From positions 2,914,001 through 2,978,000 of the forward strand of contig BTPP01000005.1 of NCBI GenBank assembly GCA_037102815.1: a DNA stretch of 64,000 bases, given 5' to 3'. Made by a program: the position numbers and the translations under genes. Source of the stretch: Neurospora intermedia (lineage: Eukaryota; Ascomycota; Sordariomycetes; Sordariales; Sordariaceae). The first letter of the stretch is position 1. The number at the start of each line of letters is the position of its first letter. The notes below the pieces were generated by a model. That model did not search any database and had not been told where the DNA came from. It saw nothing but the letters and a program-made list of their open reading frames with translations. Positions 9,031 to 20,566 of this stretch are shown one piece after another.

Positions 9031-10164
9031 CTACGCAGAATCTACCCCCTTGTCCTTGCGCTTCTGCAACGCGCTGCGCACCTTTGGGAGGACATAGCGT
9101 CCGTAGTCAATGGCATCGTCCAAGTTGTCATAGCCACGGATGGAAATGAGCTCGGCTCCGAGATCAATGTAGTCGAGGATCGAATCAGAAATAGTCTGAG
9201 GGGATCCCACAAGAGCGGTCGATGCGCCGCGAGCGTTGGTAGCAGTGACAGTGGGATACCAGAGCGCACGGTCATGAACATCTCCACGTGAAGCAATCTC
9301 TAGCAACCGCTGAGAGCCCACGTTCTGCGGTGTGGGGGCTCGAACTTGCGCTTTGCTGTCGGACGCCTGGCTTCCTCCTCCCAAAACACGGGCCTGATTC
9401 GCCTTCAAAACATCCAGTGTGTGATATGCCTTTTGCCAAGCCAGTTCATCTGTCTCAGCAATGATGGGCCGGAAGGTAACCCAGATGCGAGGACGGTCTG
9501 AATTGGGGCGGCCGGCTCGAGCAGCTGCTTGGTAAATGCGGTCAATTTGCTCCTTGGTCTCTTTCAGAGGCTCGCCCCAGAGGCCAAAGATGTCGGCCAA
9601 GGCGCCTCCAATCCGGTATGCCTCCTCCGATGAGCCACCGACTGATATTGGGATGCCGGTACCATTGACGGGACGAACGCGGTTGGAAAACTGCTTGAAC
9701 TGATAGAACGTGCCATCCCAGTCAAAGGGTTCTGAGGACTGCCAGGCGCGACGCAGGATGCGGATGTACTCCTCGAGTCGGGCATAGCGCTGGTCTTTGG
9801 GTAGGAAGTCGCCCTCCTTGGCTTGCTCAGCATCGCTTCCGCCGGCGATTAAATGTACAACGGCTCGACCTGAACTAATCTGGTCAAGCGTGGCTAGTGC
9901 TTTCGCAGCGACGGTTGGATAAAGCGTGTTTGGACGCAGTGCGATGATGATCTTGAGGTTCTTGGTGGCGGCGGCAATAGTGGCGCCTATGGTAAAAGGG
10001 TCATAGGAGGAAGAATCATAGGGCACAAGAGTGTAGTTGAAGTCGTAGTCATCGAGCGTCCGGGCATAGCGAACCAGGTAAGCAGGATCAATGCCGGCAC
10101 CCGGGATCGGATTGATCTCCGTGGAAGCATTGGGAAATGTCAAGCTGATGAACTCGGTAGGCAT
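9031..10164 (-). CDS. FMNH2-dependent sulfonate monooxygenase, SsuD-like (bacterial luciferase superfamily)
   Basis: This 377-residue intronless protein follows the alkanesulfonate monooxygenase pattern along its length: IIIALRPNTLYPTVAAKALA (73-92), ATLDQISSGRAVVHLIAGGS (91-110), RYARLEEYIRILRRAW (126-141), the family hallmark ISVGGSSEEAY (173-183), LWGEP (195-199) and GASTALVGSPQTI near the C-terminus. SsuD enzymes use reduced flavin and O2 to release sulfite from alkanesulfonates, giving sulfur when sulfate is scarce. From memory of the E. coli enzyme, its active-site Cys54 and His228 positions correspond here to Ser52/53 and a non-His residue in FRPII (the Arg, residue 232, is kept), so substrate range may differ. 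Length matches the family. Lack of introns and the bacterial-type family make an old transfer from bacteria possible, though such genes are widespread in fungi. A flavin reductase partner is not seen nearby. Confidence 0.85.
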   Translation of the reverse strand: MPTEFISLTFPNASTEINPIPGAGIDPAYLVRYARTLDDYDFNYTLVPYDSSSYDPFTIGATIAAATKNLKIIIALRPNTLYPTVAAKALATLDQISSGRAVVHLIAGGSDAEQAKEGDFLPKDQRYARLEEYIRILRRAWQSSEPFDWDGTFYQFKQFSNRVRPVNGTGIPISVGGSSEEAYRIGGALADIFGLWGEPLKETKEQIDRIYQAAARAGRPNSDRPRIWVTFRPIIAETDELAWQKAYHTLDVLKANQARVLGGGSQASDSKAQVRAPTPQNVGSQRLLEIASRGDVHDRALWYPTVTATNARGASTALVGSPQTISDSILDYIDLGAELISIRGYDNLDDAIDYGRYVLPKVRSALQKRKDKGVDSA

Positions 10165-11480
10165 CTTGGGCGAGCACGACAGCCCTGAGACTGGCTTTCG
10201 ACTGGTTTCTGGCTAGTTGTTTGCAAGTTTTTGGCGACTTGATTCGCTGGGACAGAAGGGAGAACGGCGTAGCAATATAATCGAAGAAGTGACGAGCGTT
10301 GTTCTGGTGAAAAACTCGACATCACGCTGGTTTAATAAAGACAGGAGCTGAGGCAGATCGGGTGCCTCATCAAGAGGGGAGAGGCCATGACGACAGCTGC
10401 TTGCAAATCACGCAATGAGCGATGGTAGTGTTCTTGATATGTAAGCAAAGCCATGAACCGTCACACTCCGACTCTCAAATCGAAGGTATGGGCACGGTGA
10501 GGTGAGTGCCCCCCATTTTACACCGAACCCCGGGGCATATCAGATAAGAAGATGGCGATGGCATCATTTGGAAGGATGATGGCCAATCTTGGGAAGGGAC
10601 GTGAACAACGAGATGAGTGCGAGATCTGTGATATGGCCGATAGTCACGGGTCCGAAACAGACCAACATGATAATGGGATCAAACACGCTAGGGAAAGTAC
10701 AGTGGCTGAATTTGATGCCAGGTTGAAGCCATCGCCAGACGCAGATTTGGTGAGCAAATCGCAGATGCACGGCGTTGAGGTGGTAAAAACCGACGAGAAC
10801 CGAAGTACTATGTCGATGGTCGCCTAGTATTTCACGAGTTAGCCATAGGTACAAGGGACAGAGGCAACATCCAGCAACAACGCAATGTGCAAAAGCAACT
10901 AAGGCGAGCTATGCCAAAACCTGGGGAAGAAACCATGTCGGGAACCTCAGAGTCGGAATCAACCGGGATCGTATCCTGCAACATTTGGACTTCTGGCGAA
11001 GCATAACTCAATTCAGATTGAGCTGAGCCTGAGCAGGTGCTTCTCGAAGCAGGCACGGCAGGTTTCGCATCGGCTGAGACCTGGTCAGAATCGGTTGAGC
11101 TTGGCGATCGGAATTGGCCGCGAGGACACCAAAAACACCACCCATAGCCTCCATCGAACGATTCACAGCCATTTGCAGCCATTCGCAGTTTCGCTGGGCC
11201 ACCACCGTCACCCCATATCGTCGCCTTCAAGAGACCACATCACGCCAACAACCGCACCACCCAACCAAAACTCCAGCAAGACAACGCGAACCACACACGT
11301 CCGATTGCGTGCAATACCGCCCGTTACATCCAAATTAAATATCCCCTTCCCCCGATTAAATCGGTCCTACTCAGCCTCTGCTTCACTAGACCTCGACTGA
11401 TTGTTAGACCATTATCCTTACCTAAGGCGTGCCTTTGGAACTCGACGTCAGCTAGTTGCGCTGCACATCAAAACACACAG
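10165..11480. other. Intergenic; ambiguous coding-like segment at 10780-11230
   Basis: Between the SsuD-like gene and the three-exon gene both strands have short open frames with some protein-like text. The minus strand, 11140-10920, reads a Ser/Asp-rich segment (SYASPEVQMLQDTIPVDSDS). The plus strand, 10790-11007, reads PKYYVDGRLVFHELAIG and onward to a TAA. They overlap, so at most one is real, and neither has a clear start or splice sites. The last 250 bases (C/A-rich, few G) look like the promoter and leader of the gene starting at 11481. Confidence 0.35.
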
Positions 11481-11947
11481 ATGACTGCCTACCGCCCAAT
11501 TCCCTTCAGGCCCACTATGCCCCTGCGTGTGTCTTCGCAGCCACAGACACTTCTCAAGACGCCTGCCACAAGGTAGATGGCCATCCCGCCGTTTCATCCC
11601 GCTTGACGGATGTATGCTTATGTCATGATAGATCGGCACTATTGCCAAGGGTTGTACCCGGCCTGGTTGTCTTTGGTGCAGGTAAGCATAACCAGCCCCA
11701 GCGCGAACCTGTCCATCGGCGGCGCCGTATTGCTCGTGTTTGGTCCTAACTGGAGACCTTTCGTCATGAAACAGTTTACACCGTCGTGTCATATGTCCGT
11801 TCTCAGTTGCGGAATGAGTCCAACACGCTGAACCGGGTCTTCTCTCAACAGAACACCCCAAGTGTCATGGAGAAAAGGAAAGAGCGGTACCTGGTCGAGT
11901 CCGAGGGTGATCCCCGCAAGACGATATACAATGTGTTGAACTGGTAG
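11481..11947 (+). CDS. Small single-pass membrane protein, probably mitochondrial; three exons
   Basis: I assembled exons 11481-11572, 11632-11681 and 11775-11947 (stop TAG 11945-11947). Intron 1 (59 bp) runs GTAGAT to ATAG; intron 2 (93 bp) runs GTAAGC to CAG with a CTAAC branch site at about 11745. Phases match (2, then 1) and give 104 residues. The N-terminus (MTAYRPIPFRPTMPLRVSS) has Arg, Ser and Thr but no acidic residues, as in mitochondrial presequences. One hydrophobic helix (VVPGLVVFGAVYTVVSYV, about 38-55) follows, then a charged tail (MEKRKERYLVESEG) ending in DPRKTIYNVLNW. The conserved-looking terminus and clean splicing argue for a real gene. I do not know a named family. A small inner-membrane or respiratory-complex accessory protein is a reasonable guess, not shown. 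It is the last recognisable intact gene before the RIP-mutated region, whose edge lies about 350 bp downstream. Confidence 0.7.
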
Positions 11948-12258
11948 AGCCACAGATTCATGTACCTTGGGTAGGCGGCGTTTGGGTGACGAGAACAACG
12001 GGCACTGTTTTTGTTGGATGCTTGCATAGGAGACGGCGGCATTCTTAGTTTTATTTATACCAAGGGAGAAGTGGGAGTGCGATCATTGTTGCAGCTTCGG
12101 GGTTGTTCGGGCAGGGGGTACAGCGGTAGCACGAATTTAGTTTTGGTGGCTTTAAAGGCATAGTTATACAGCTGCTTTTTGTCTTCGTACCGGGGCCAAT
12201 GGTTCGTTTCATTCCCACACTCAATCGCCTGTGCAGTCTTGGCAAGAGGTGTGTACGT

Positions 12259-12277
12259 GCACACACACACACACATA
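12259..12277. repeat. (CA)n microsatellite near the composition boundary
   Basis: About eight CA units lie in the 3' flank of the three-exon gene, 30 bases before the AT-rich region begins. Intact CpA here shows RIP has not reached this point. Confidence 0.8.
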
Positions 12278-12405
12278 CACCGCACTTCTGTATTGTACAA
12301 CTTCGTCAAAATTCATTATTTCACAATAATTTCTACATCATTTTGAAGCTATTTCGACGTATAAAGTAATCAAAACCCTAATAATTAATTAAATCCATTG
12401 TAATA

Positions 12406-13275
12406 ATGCCTCCCAAAATAATCCTCAATTTAAAACCCGCCGGCGTAAAGTAATCCTATATTCGAAGTAGCGCGCTAGTAATTTACTTCGATAAAGATTA
12501 GGATTAAGAAGATCCTAGCCTAATAATTCTAATAATTCTATAACGCACTTCCTTCCGCCCTAGAAAGAAGAGCTATAAAGCCGAATAATCTATTAAAATT
12601 ATCCTTAAAACTATTCTACTTAAGAAGAAGGCTACTCCTATTAAAATTATTACTAAGAAGGCCGCTGTTAAGAAGACTACTATTAAGAAGGGGAAGGCTA
12701 CTGTACTAGAGCTAAAATTAGAACTAGAGTTAAAGTTAGAATTAGAGTTAATTTTAAAGCCGCTATTATCCCTCCTTAAATTTACAATACCCGTTGAAAT
12801 CTCTAATAGTAAAGAGGACTCTAGCGACGATAATAAGGTCGAATAATAATTCTCCGTCTACTTTACCCCCAAAAAGCGGGCTTTCGATATTTCGTTTTAT
12901 TTATTAAGTAATAACAATAATAATATAGTTTCTCTAATTAAATTAATTATTTTAGTACTACCGGCCTAGCCCCGTACTATCTATAAGCCGGCTGCTCTTA
13001 TACCGCCGCTATATCCTAAATACCCTAATTTAATATAGGTTTAATTTAATATAATTAATTTATATATTACTATTAGCTGTAATAAACTACCCCCTATCGA
13101 AGACTATAATTTATCTAGAGAAGTTAAAATTAAGTAAAATAATAGCAAGCTTTACGAATAGTAGTTTAGAACGATACTATTTAGGGAAATAATATATATA
13201 TAGTAAAGTTATATATAAGATATTATTAACGATAATATAACCGTAGGGATAAAGTAATTAGTCTCTTTATATAAC
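12406..13275 (+). pseudogene. Left part of an unidentified RIP-damaged coding block split by Gypsy A
   Basis: A plus-strand frame starts at an ATG (MPPKIILNLKPAGV), runs through a Lys-rich segment with KKAAVKKTTIKKGKATV and an alternating Leu/Glu stretch, then a more globular part (KRAFDISFYLLSNNNNNIV). It reaches the insertion site of Gypsy A at 13275 with stops only where RIP would place them (former CAG, CAA and TGG codons). The same frame resumes after A at 41479. It may be a host gene from a repeated family or an ORF of another element. No domain is recognised. Confidence 0.4.
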
Positions 13276-13352
13276 TGATACGGGAATATTAATATTACCG
13301 TTATTATATGTACGATTACTCAATTAATTAGATTAGACTGGGCATAGCTTAC
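13276..13352 (+). repeat. Left LTR of Gypsy A, outer part
   Basis: The first 77 bases of the LTR, ending in the CTTAC target duplicated by element B. It matches 41197-41273. Confidence 0.85.
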
Positions 13353-13610
13353 TGTAAGGGGTGCAGCACAGTTGGTACAGATATTGGCCTCGATCAATCG
13401 ATAAGGTTCTACGAAGAAGAAAAGAGGGTAAAAGAGCGCCCTCTGGGCGGGCATAGCCAGCTGTCCTTTTCAAGGGACGTGCGCGCGTACGGGCTATAGG
13501 GGTGCCGCAGTGGTAAGTAACCTAATTAATTGCATTAACTACCGGCCGGTTGAAATTCGGATTAGTGAAATTGTTAATTACTCTAGCTACGGGCAGTAAG
13601 CCCTATAATA
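13353..13610 (-). repeat. 3' LTR of Gypsy B (left)
   Basis: 258 bp. The outer half (13353 to about 13500) is nearly unmutated. The inner half carries many C-to-T and G-to-A changes relative to the right copy. Confidence 0.88.
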
Positions 13611-13949
13611 TTAACCCCCTCCTCCCCTCCAATTAGAAAACTACTTATAGGTATATACTCTATTATATATACCCCTAAAATTAAATAATAAGCCTCTTCC
13701 TTATTATTACCTATATTACGTTTAAATAATTTATATCTTTCAAATCGCTCCCTCTCTCTCTCTCTTCCTCCTTTCTCCTTCTTTAACGAAATTATAACCT
13801 TCTACTATAAGTATCCCCTATACTACCGTCTCTCTATCGCCCTAACCCTTACCCTTATTTCCTATTCTCTTACTACTCTTATTCTTTTACTACTTCCCTA
13901 TATTTTATTCCGTTATTTATTTAACCCTTACCCTATTCTTATATTAATA

Positions 13950-15180
13950 TATCGGTAATAATTCGTTTAAAATATTTAATACTCCTAACCAACCTAATTT
14001 CAATTAATTTATTTAATTCTAGTAATTCTAATAATTCTTATAGTAGTAATAGTAGTAAGGCTCTTCCCCCGCCCCGCCTACTACTCCTACTCCGGCTCCT
14101 AAGAAGCCTAAAATCTTTAAACTGGTTTAAACCCGGCCTAGTACAACTATAGTCAGTGTTAATAAAATTACTACCGATAATACAATTTTAACCCTCGTTA
14201 TTAAAGTAATTAAGCCTTAATTTAATTAATATATTTACTACCTCTCTTATAGATATAATTATATTATTACTCCTATAGGCAATTCGGCTACTACTTATTT
14301 ACTTTACTAGTATAGTAAAGTAATTTACAAATTAACCCTAATTTGGGCTTAAGACGCCTTTATAGCCTAATATACCGTTAATTATATTTCTAGTCCCTAG
14401 CGGGCTATTTTTTTAACTACCTTTAAAGCGCTACCGGGTCTCTCTCTTCTAGAAGAGAAGGGCTTTATTCCTATATAAATCGCTCTTCTCCTTTCTATTC
14501 TATAATATTAACTCTAATTCTTTCCGTAGTAGTTCTTAGGGTAAAATCGGTATTAAAGCGGCCGTTACCCGCCCGCCAAATCCTTCTATCGAACCCGGTA
14601 AATCCAGTACTAATTCTTCGTTAAGAATTAAATTAATTAAATTTTAAAAGAGAATAATTACCTTAGAATTCGATATAAATTAAATAAGATAGGTAGCGGA
14701 CCCTCCTATTATAAAATTAATTAATAAACTTATTAATTAATATAATAAAAAGTTTAAGGAGAAGAAGAAAAAAAAGAAAGAAATAACTACCGCTACTACT
14801 ATTAAATTTTCCGCCTTAGTAGCCGGCCCTTCCGATACCTAACCCAAACGCCGTCTTCTAATTTATAAAAAGGATAATACTCTTAATAAACGCCTTCGTA
14901 TTAATACCCCCGCTATTACTACCCTTCGCGGATTTAAGTAATAGGATACCCCTATCCTCCAACTACCCCTCGGAATTTATCCTTTAGACGGTATTTACTT
15001 ATTCCCCTTATTACTACCTAATATACATTTAAAGAATATTCGCCCCTATAATATATATAAAATTATATTAAAGAACCTTATTAATAGTAGAAGGGAGGAT
15101 ATTAGTTCTTTTAATATAAATAGCGCTATAAAAGATTTATTAAATAATAATATTATAAAGGATATTTAATATTTTAGGGT
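13950..15180 (+). other. Coding-like block antisense to gag-pol inside Gypsy B
   Basis: On the plus strand, opposite to B's gag-pol, a frame of about 400 codons shows protein-like composition: a Ser/Asn-rich start, a Pro/Thr/Lys-rich segment (PPPRPTTPTPAPKKPK) and a Lys-rich middle. It lies between the integrase end and the 3' LTR and is preceded by a CT-rich stretch resembling a fungal promoter or leader (about 13740-13900). RIP has damaged it. No family is recognised. It could be an extra gene of the element or captured sequence. Confidence 0.4.
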
Positions 15181-18100
15181 AATTTTAGGCTTAGCCCGAA
15201 TAGAATTCTTATTTAGTATAGTACTACTAGAGAGTCTTTAATTCCGTCTCTTAATAGTAATTCTATAATTAATTCTATATTGTCCGTTAATAAATTTATA
15301 GTTTTATATATTATTAGGCGGATACTTTTTAATATAATAATTAAGGGGTCTATTATTCGTTACCGCTAAATTATACTTCGCTTTAAACCGGTCTAGCGCT
15401 ACTATTTCTAAGAACTCTTATAGTAATTCTTAAATTAAATTCTAATACCCTTTCTATTTTATTAAGACTTTTCTAATTATTTTTTTATATCTTCTTATTA
15501 TATTAGCGTATAAAATTTCTTTAATTTAGAATTCTAATTCTCCTTCTACCTTAATAGCGGGCGGCTAATTATTAGTAAATCTTTAGCCTAGGAGGGGATT
15601 AGTAGTAATTCAATAGAGAAAATCGATATAAAAAATATTATAGACGGTTCGGGGAAGGCTAAAAAACTCTACTACGTATAGTAAGAGAACCTTAAAGACC
15701 GTATATTTTATATATCATTAATCAAACTTCTTCTTTAAATAGTCCGTTATATAATTTTTCAAATTGAATTAAACTTTATCTCTAATTTAGAAGTACTCGG
15801 CTAATTAGTAACATTAATTAACGAATTTCTTTTATTTTTAGGCGGTTATAGCTATAGTTACTTAATATAAGTCTATAATTTACTATAGCTTTTATATAAA
15901 CTAATAAGCCCACTTCTCAATAAAAAGAAGAGGAGCTCCTAGGCGGGCTTCCTCTTCTATTATAGAAATTAGAAATTCTATATTAAACCTATAAGTAGCA
16001 AAGAAGGGAGATATTCCAATAGAGGTATTAATATAATTATTAATAATTAATTAAGCTATAGGGCACTATTTATCCTAATCGTTTTATATATAGTTAATTA
16101 CCGTCCGGAAGTATATATACATTTCTTAATTTATATACTCAAGGCCGCCGTTGGTTTGTAGGTAATAAACTATACTTAGGAGACGCTTAATATTAAAAAA
16201 TTTATAGAATTTCGCTTAGAACTAATTAATTTAATTTAATCTTCGGTTATTTACAATAGACCGTAGGAAGCTATAGTAATATATAAAATATTATAAGAAA
16301 CGCTCAACGTACAATTCGGCCTTTATTAAAGGTATTAGCTCTAATATTACACTTTTATTCAATTAATTCTTAATTACTTAAAAATGAATATTACTACTAA
16401 CTTTAAAGAAGTCCGTAATAAAATCTATTTATATTTCTCTATTAAATCAATTTAATACGGATAAAGATTATATTAAACTTCGTTTCTACTCCCTCTATAC
16501 CTTCGTAGAGTTATAAGTATAATAATTACGAAGGAACTACTATATATAGATACCTAATAGCGGTTAATAGAAGTATCGATTAAGTACGGCTATTGTACTT
16601 TCGCAATTAGGATAACCGAAGATATATAAATTATAAATTATTTATATTAGAGTAGTATAAAGTATATTAAACTATTAGGACTAGTCTATAAAGTTTATAG
16701 TATTAAATTTAATATATACTAGAGCCCCTAAGATTTAGAGACGGTTTTAGTAGAGTAGGCGGCCTTTAGAATTAATATTATAGTCTATAATTTAAATCTT
16801 TAGCTTTAACGCTAAGTTAAAGTATTTATTATTATTTTAAACTATAATTTTAATTTATTAGTAAAAATAATTTTTTAGTACTATTTAATTCTAAAACCAT
16901 TACAAATCCGGATTTTCAAATACTTATATACCCTCCCGCCTAGAGAGGACTACCTGGGATATAGAGATTTAAAGTAATAAGTACTTTTCTAATATAAAGT
17001 CCGGAATAATTTATAGATTATAAGCTTCCTAATCTTCTTCTATCGGTATATTTTATTCCCTACGAAAAAATATATTAGGGATTATACTCTCCTTCCCCGG
17101 ACGGTATTTAATATTAAAATTGAAATAGGATAAATATTCGGCCTACTATACTTAATACTCCGAAAGCTATTATATTTTTATAAAATATTCGAAGTTATAA
17201 TAATCTATTAGGATAGTAAAGGATTTATAACTCTATAATTCCACCAACTATTACTCTAAACAGCTAATAATCGTTAGTATTTCTTTATTATAAATTAAAT
17301 AATTCTATTTAATAATATTAAACTTCCGTAAGTAATATCCTACAACTATATACCTCCTAATACTATTAACCTCCTATAAAATAATACCCCCGAAGGCGAA
17401 CCTACTATAATCCGTTTCTAGGAACGTCTTCTTATTTAGATCGAACTTAGTAAGAATTAGAACCCGGGTAAATAGTATCTTCAATAATTGAAAAACGGCT
17501 TCGTATTTTTTCGTCTATTTAAATATTACTCCTTTACTAATTAATACTATAAGGGAGGCTACAACCTTAGAGAATTAGGGTATAAATATTCTATAGTAAT
17601 TAACAAATTTAAAAAAATTATATATACCCTTCTAGGAGGTAGGAAGTAGTTATTTAAGAATCGCCTTAATTTTTTTAAAGTTAGCCTAAATTCTAACGCC
17701 GGTATAAATAAGAAACCCAAAATATTTAACCTTTTTAATAGTAAATTTGTACTTATCCGGGTTAAAGTATAATCTGGCGTTTAGGAGCTTCTATAGTATA
17801 AAACGGACTTTAATTTCGTAGTCCGTTTTAGAGTCCGAAGTATAAATAAAGACGTTATTTATATACGCTATACAAAATTTATTTAAATATTCTTATAGGA
17901 TAAAATTAATATACTATTAAAATATTATTAGGGCGTCCGTTAGTCCGAAAAAAATAATTAATTATTCGAATAAATTATAACGAATCCTAAATACTATTTT
18001 CCACTCTTCTCCTATAATTATACGAATCTTATAGAAGACTTATATAATATTAATTTTAATATACTACCTTACTCCCTTTAAAATATAGAACGTTTCTTTA

Positions 18101-20566
18101 ATAAATAGTAACGGATATTAGTCCGTTCGAATAATAGCGTTTAAAGTTTAATAATTATAATAAAAGTAGAGATTACCACCCGGCTTCCGGATAAATAATA
18201 CGGAGGTACCCGCTTTAAAACTATTTATTCTAATAAACCCTTTATTTAGTAAATCCTTTAATATTTTTTTTAAAATAAGAAGTTCTTTATAAATTATACT
18301 ATATAATAGATTAAAAGGTAAGGGAAGTTCTTTACCGTCGGGTCCTTTTTTAATTTTAATTTAATAATTAATACTAGGGCGATAAGGATTCTATTTATTA
18401 ATATTCTCCTTTATTTATAATAGAAGGAGGTTATAATATACTAGGGGAGTTATTTTTTCGAATTATTCTTTAATATAGACTTTTTTTAATTGTAGCGCCT
18501 TCTTTATATCCTTTAGGCTAATTATATATATAATTTCTTCGGCCGTTTCGCTACCGAATTCTTTTTATAAGCAGCGAATATAACTTACAAAGGTAATAGC
18601 GAATATATAGGTAATAAACTTAATATCTTTAATAAAGTCTATATTCAATACCTATTCTCTTCTAATATATAGGATTTAATAGTCCGTAATACCTAAATAT
18701 ATCCTCTTCTCGTAGGGGATAGAATATACCTTTATTACTTTTAATTATAGTTTGCCTAGGATAATAGGAAATTCTAAAAGGGGGATAACGTACGTATATA
18801 TTAGGTATATATACCTATCAACCTTAATAAGGAAGTAAATAAGCCTTTAAATAGTAATTCCCTCTATAGTAGCGGAGGCTCCCTTTATATAGCGAAATTT
18901 AATAGAAATAATAAGAATATTAAGATTTTTAATAACTTTCTTACTAATTATAATATAGTACTAATAACCCTTATTAATAAGGGTGTAGAATAAATTATAG
19001 TCGTTAATAACGAATAGAATTAATATAGGTTCTATTTCTATTTATGATTTAAATTTAAATTCTTCTACCTTACTTAATACCTCTAAAGGCTCCAGGGCCT
19101 AACTTCACTCCAGAATTACTTTTTTCCCTATTTAAGGGCGGAATCTAATTCTTCGTCCTCTTCTAACAATAGAGGAATTTCTATAGTAGTAATTTAAATA
19201 CGGACATTATTATTCGGAGGAACCGCTAATAAATAAGAATAATTATTTATATAATAATTAGAAGTTTTATAATAGAAGTATAAATTATTATTCTTATACT
19301 TTTAACGCTCTTTATTAAAAACTTACTTAATACGCCTAAGGGAAGTGGACGAATTTGAACCGCCTCGCTTTCAATTGCTACAACCCTTAGTAAATATACT
19401 AATGCAAATAGTTCTTATAATAGTATTACTATTAATATTTATAGTATAATTTTTAAATAAATTCGAAAGTAGAATAGAAGATTACTAATATTAATTATTA
19501 AGTTTTAGAATACTAACGTAGGACGCGGGGAGGTAAAAGCCGCTACTCTAAGTAGAGTAACCCCGCTAATTATAAAAGTATTTATAGTAATCTTCTTTAA
19601 ATTCAAATATATATTTATAATTAGCGGTATAGTACTATATTTAGGCTATATACGTACGGTAATCGTTTAAGAGGTCTATTAAGAAGAATTTATTATAAAA
19701 CTTTTTATTAATTATACAATGGAGGTATACTAATTTAGCTAGGCTCTCCCAATTATAACCGCCGGCTTTTAGAAGTTCATTATCGAAGGTAGCAAGGAAG
19801 GTCGTAAATAATTCTTTATCCTTCTAATAAAAACGAGAGAATTTATTAAAGGTAATATCCTTATTCTAATACGAACCAAAAATTACCTAGATCTAATCGA
19901 ATAGAACTATAAGGTCTTCTTCGCTACAGGCGGTCTTACCGGTCTAGAACCTTTTAAATTATAATTACTTATTATTAGAGAATATATTAAAAATCTTATA
20001 CTACATAGTATTACAATTAGTACGAAGCCCGGCTTTAATATCGGTATTATACGCTTTAATAAATTTATTATAATAAAAGAAGAATATATAAGGCTACCTA
20101 TCCTACTTAGGGAGTTTAAAAGGCTTTCTTTTATATAAAATAGTACTATAACTATTATCTTAATTAATAGAGGCACTTAAAGCGGGGATATTAAAACCCA
20201 CCGTTCAACTAATTAAAATATTTGTAAATAGGAAGTCTAAATACGGAGTAAGGATAGGATTAAAATTAGAATTAAAGAAAAAGGACTTAATACAATTATA
20301 AAAAGAAGTATTACCGTTTAATACTCTAATAAGGCTCTTCACAAAGCTATCGCTAGGGGTACCGCCGCTAGTATTTTATTAATTACTACTTTAAAAATTA
20401 TAAAACTCCTTTATATTATTAAAGTCTATATTATTAAATCCGATTATAGTAGTCGATAAATACTATAATACCGTACTATAAATTATTAACCGTCTTTAAT
20501 TTCTACTCTATTATTCTACTACTAAATTCTATTATATCCGTTAGTAAAAACGTCGGTAGAACCTAA

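Noticed and set aside
5458-10164. Secondary-metabolite gene cluster
   Set aside because: A decayed P450 and an oxidoreductase lie near each other, but there is no backbone enzyme (PKS, NRPS, terpene synthase) or cluster regulator.
10832-11230. Minus-strand ORF with Ser/Asp-rich text
   Set aside because: It overlaps an equally plausible plus-strand frame, has no ATG start and no splice sites; left as ambiguous intergenic sequence.
11448-11861. 137-codon minus-strand ORF
   Set aside because: Shadow of the spliced plus-strand gene at 11481-11947; rich in Cys/His/Arg with no protein-like pattern.
19907-20176. 89-codon minus-strand hydrophobic ORF
   Set aside because: Out-of-frame reading inside Gypsy B gag; the Ile/Leu richness comes from AT-rich RIP sequence.
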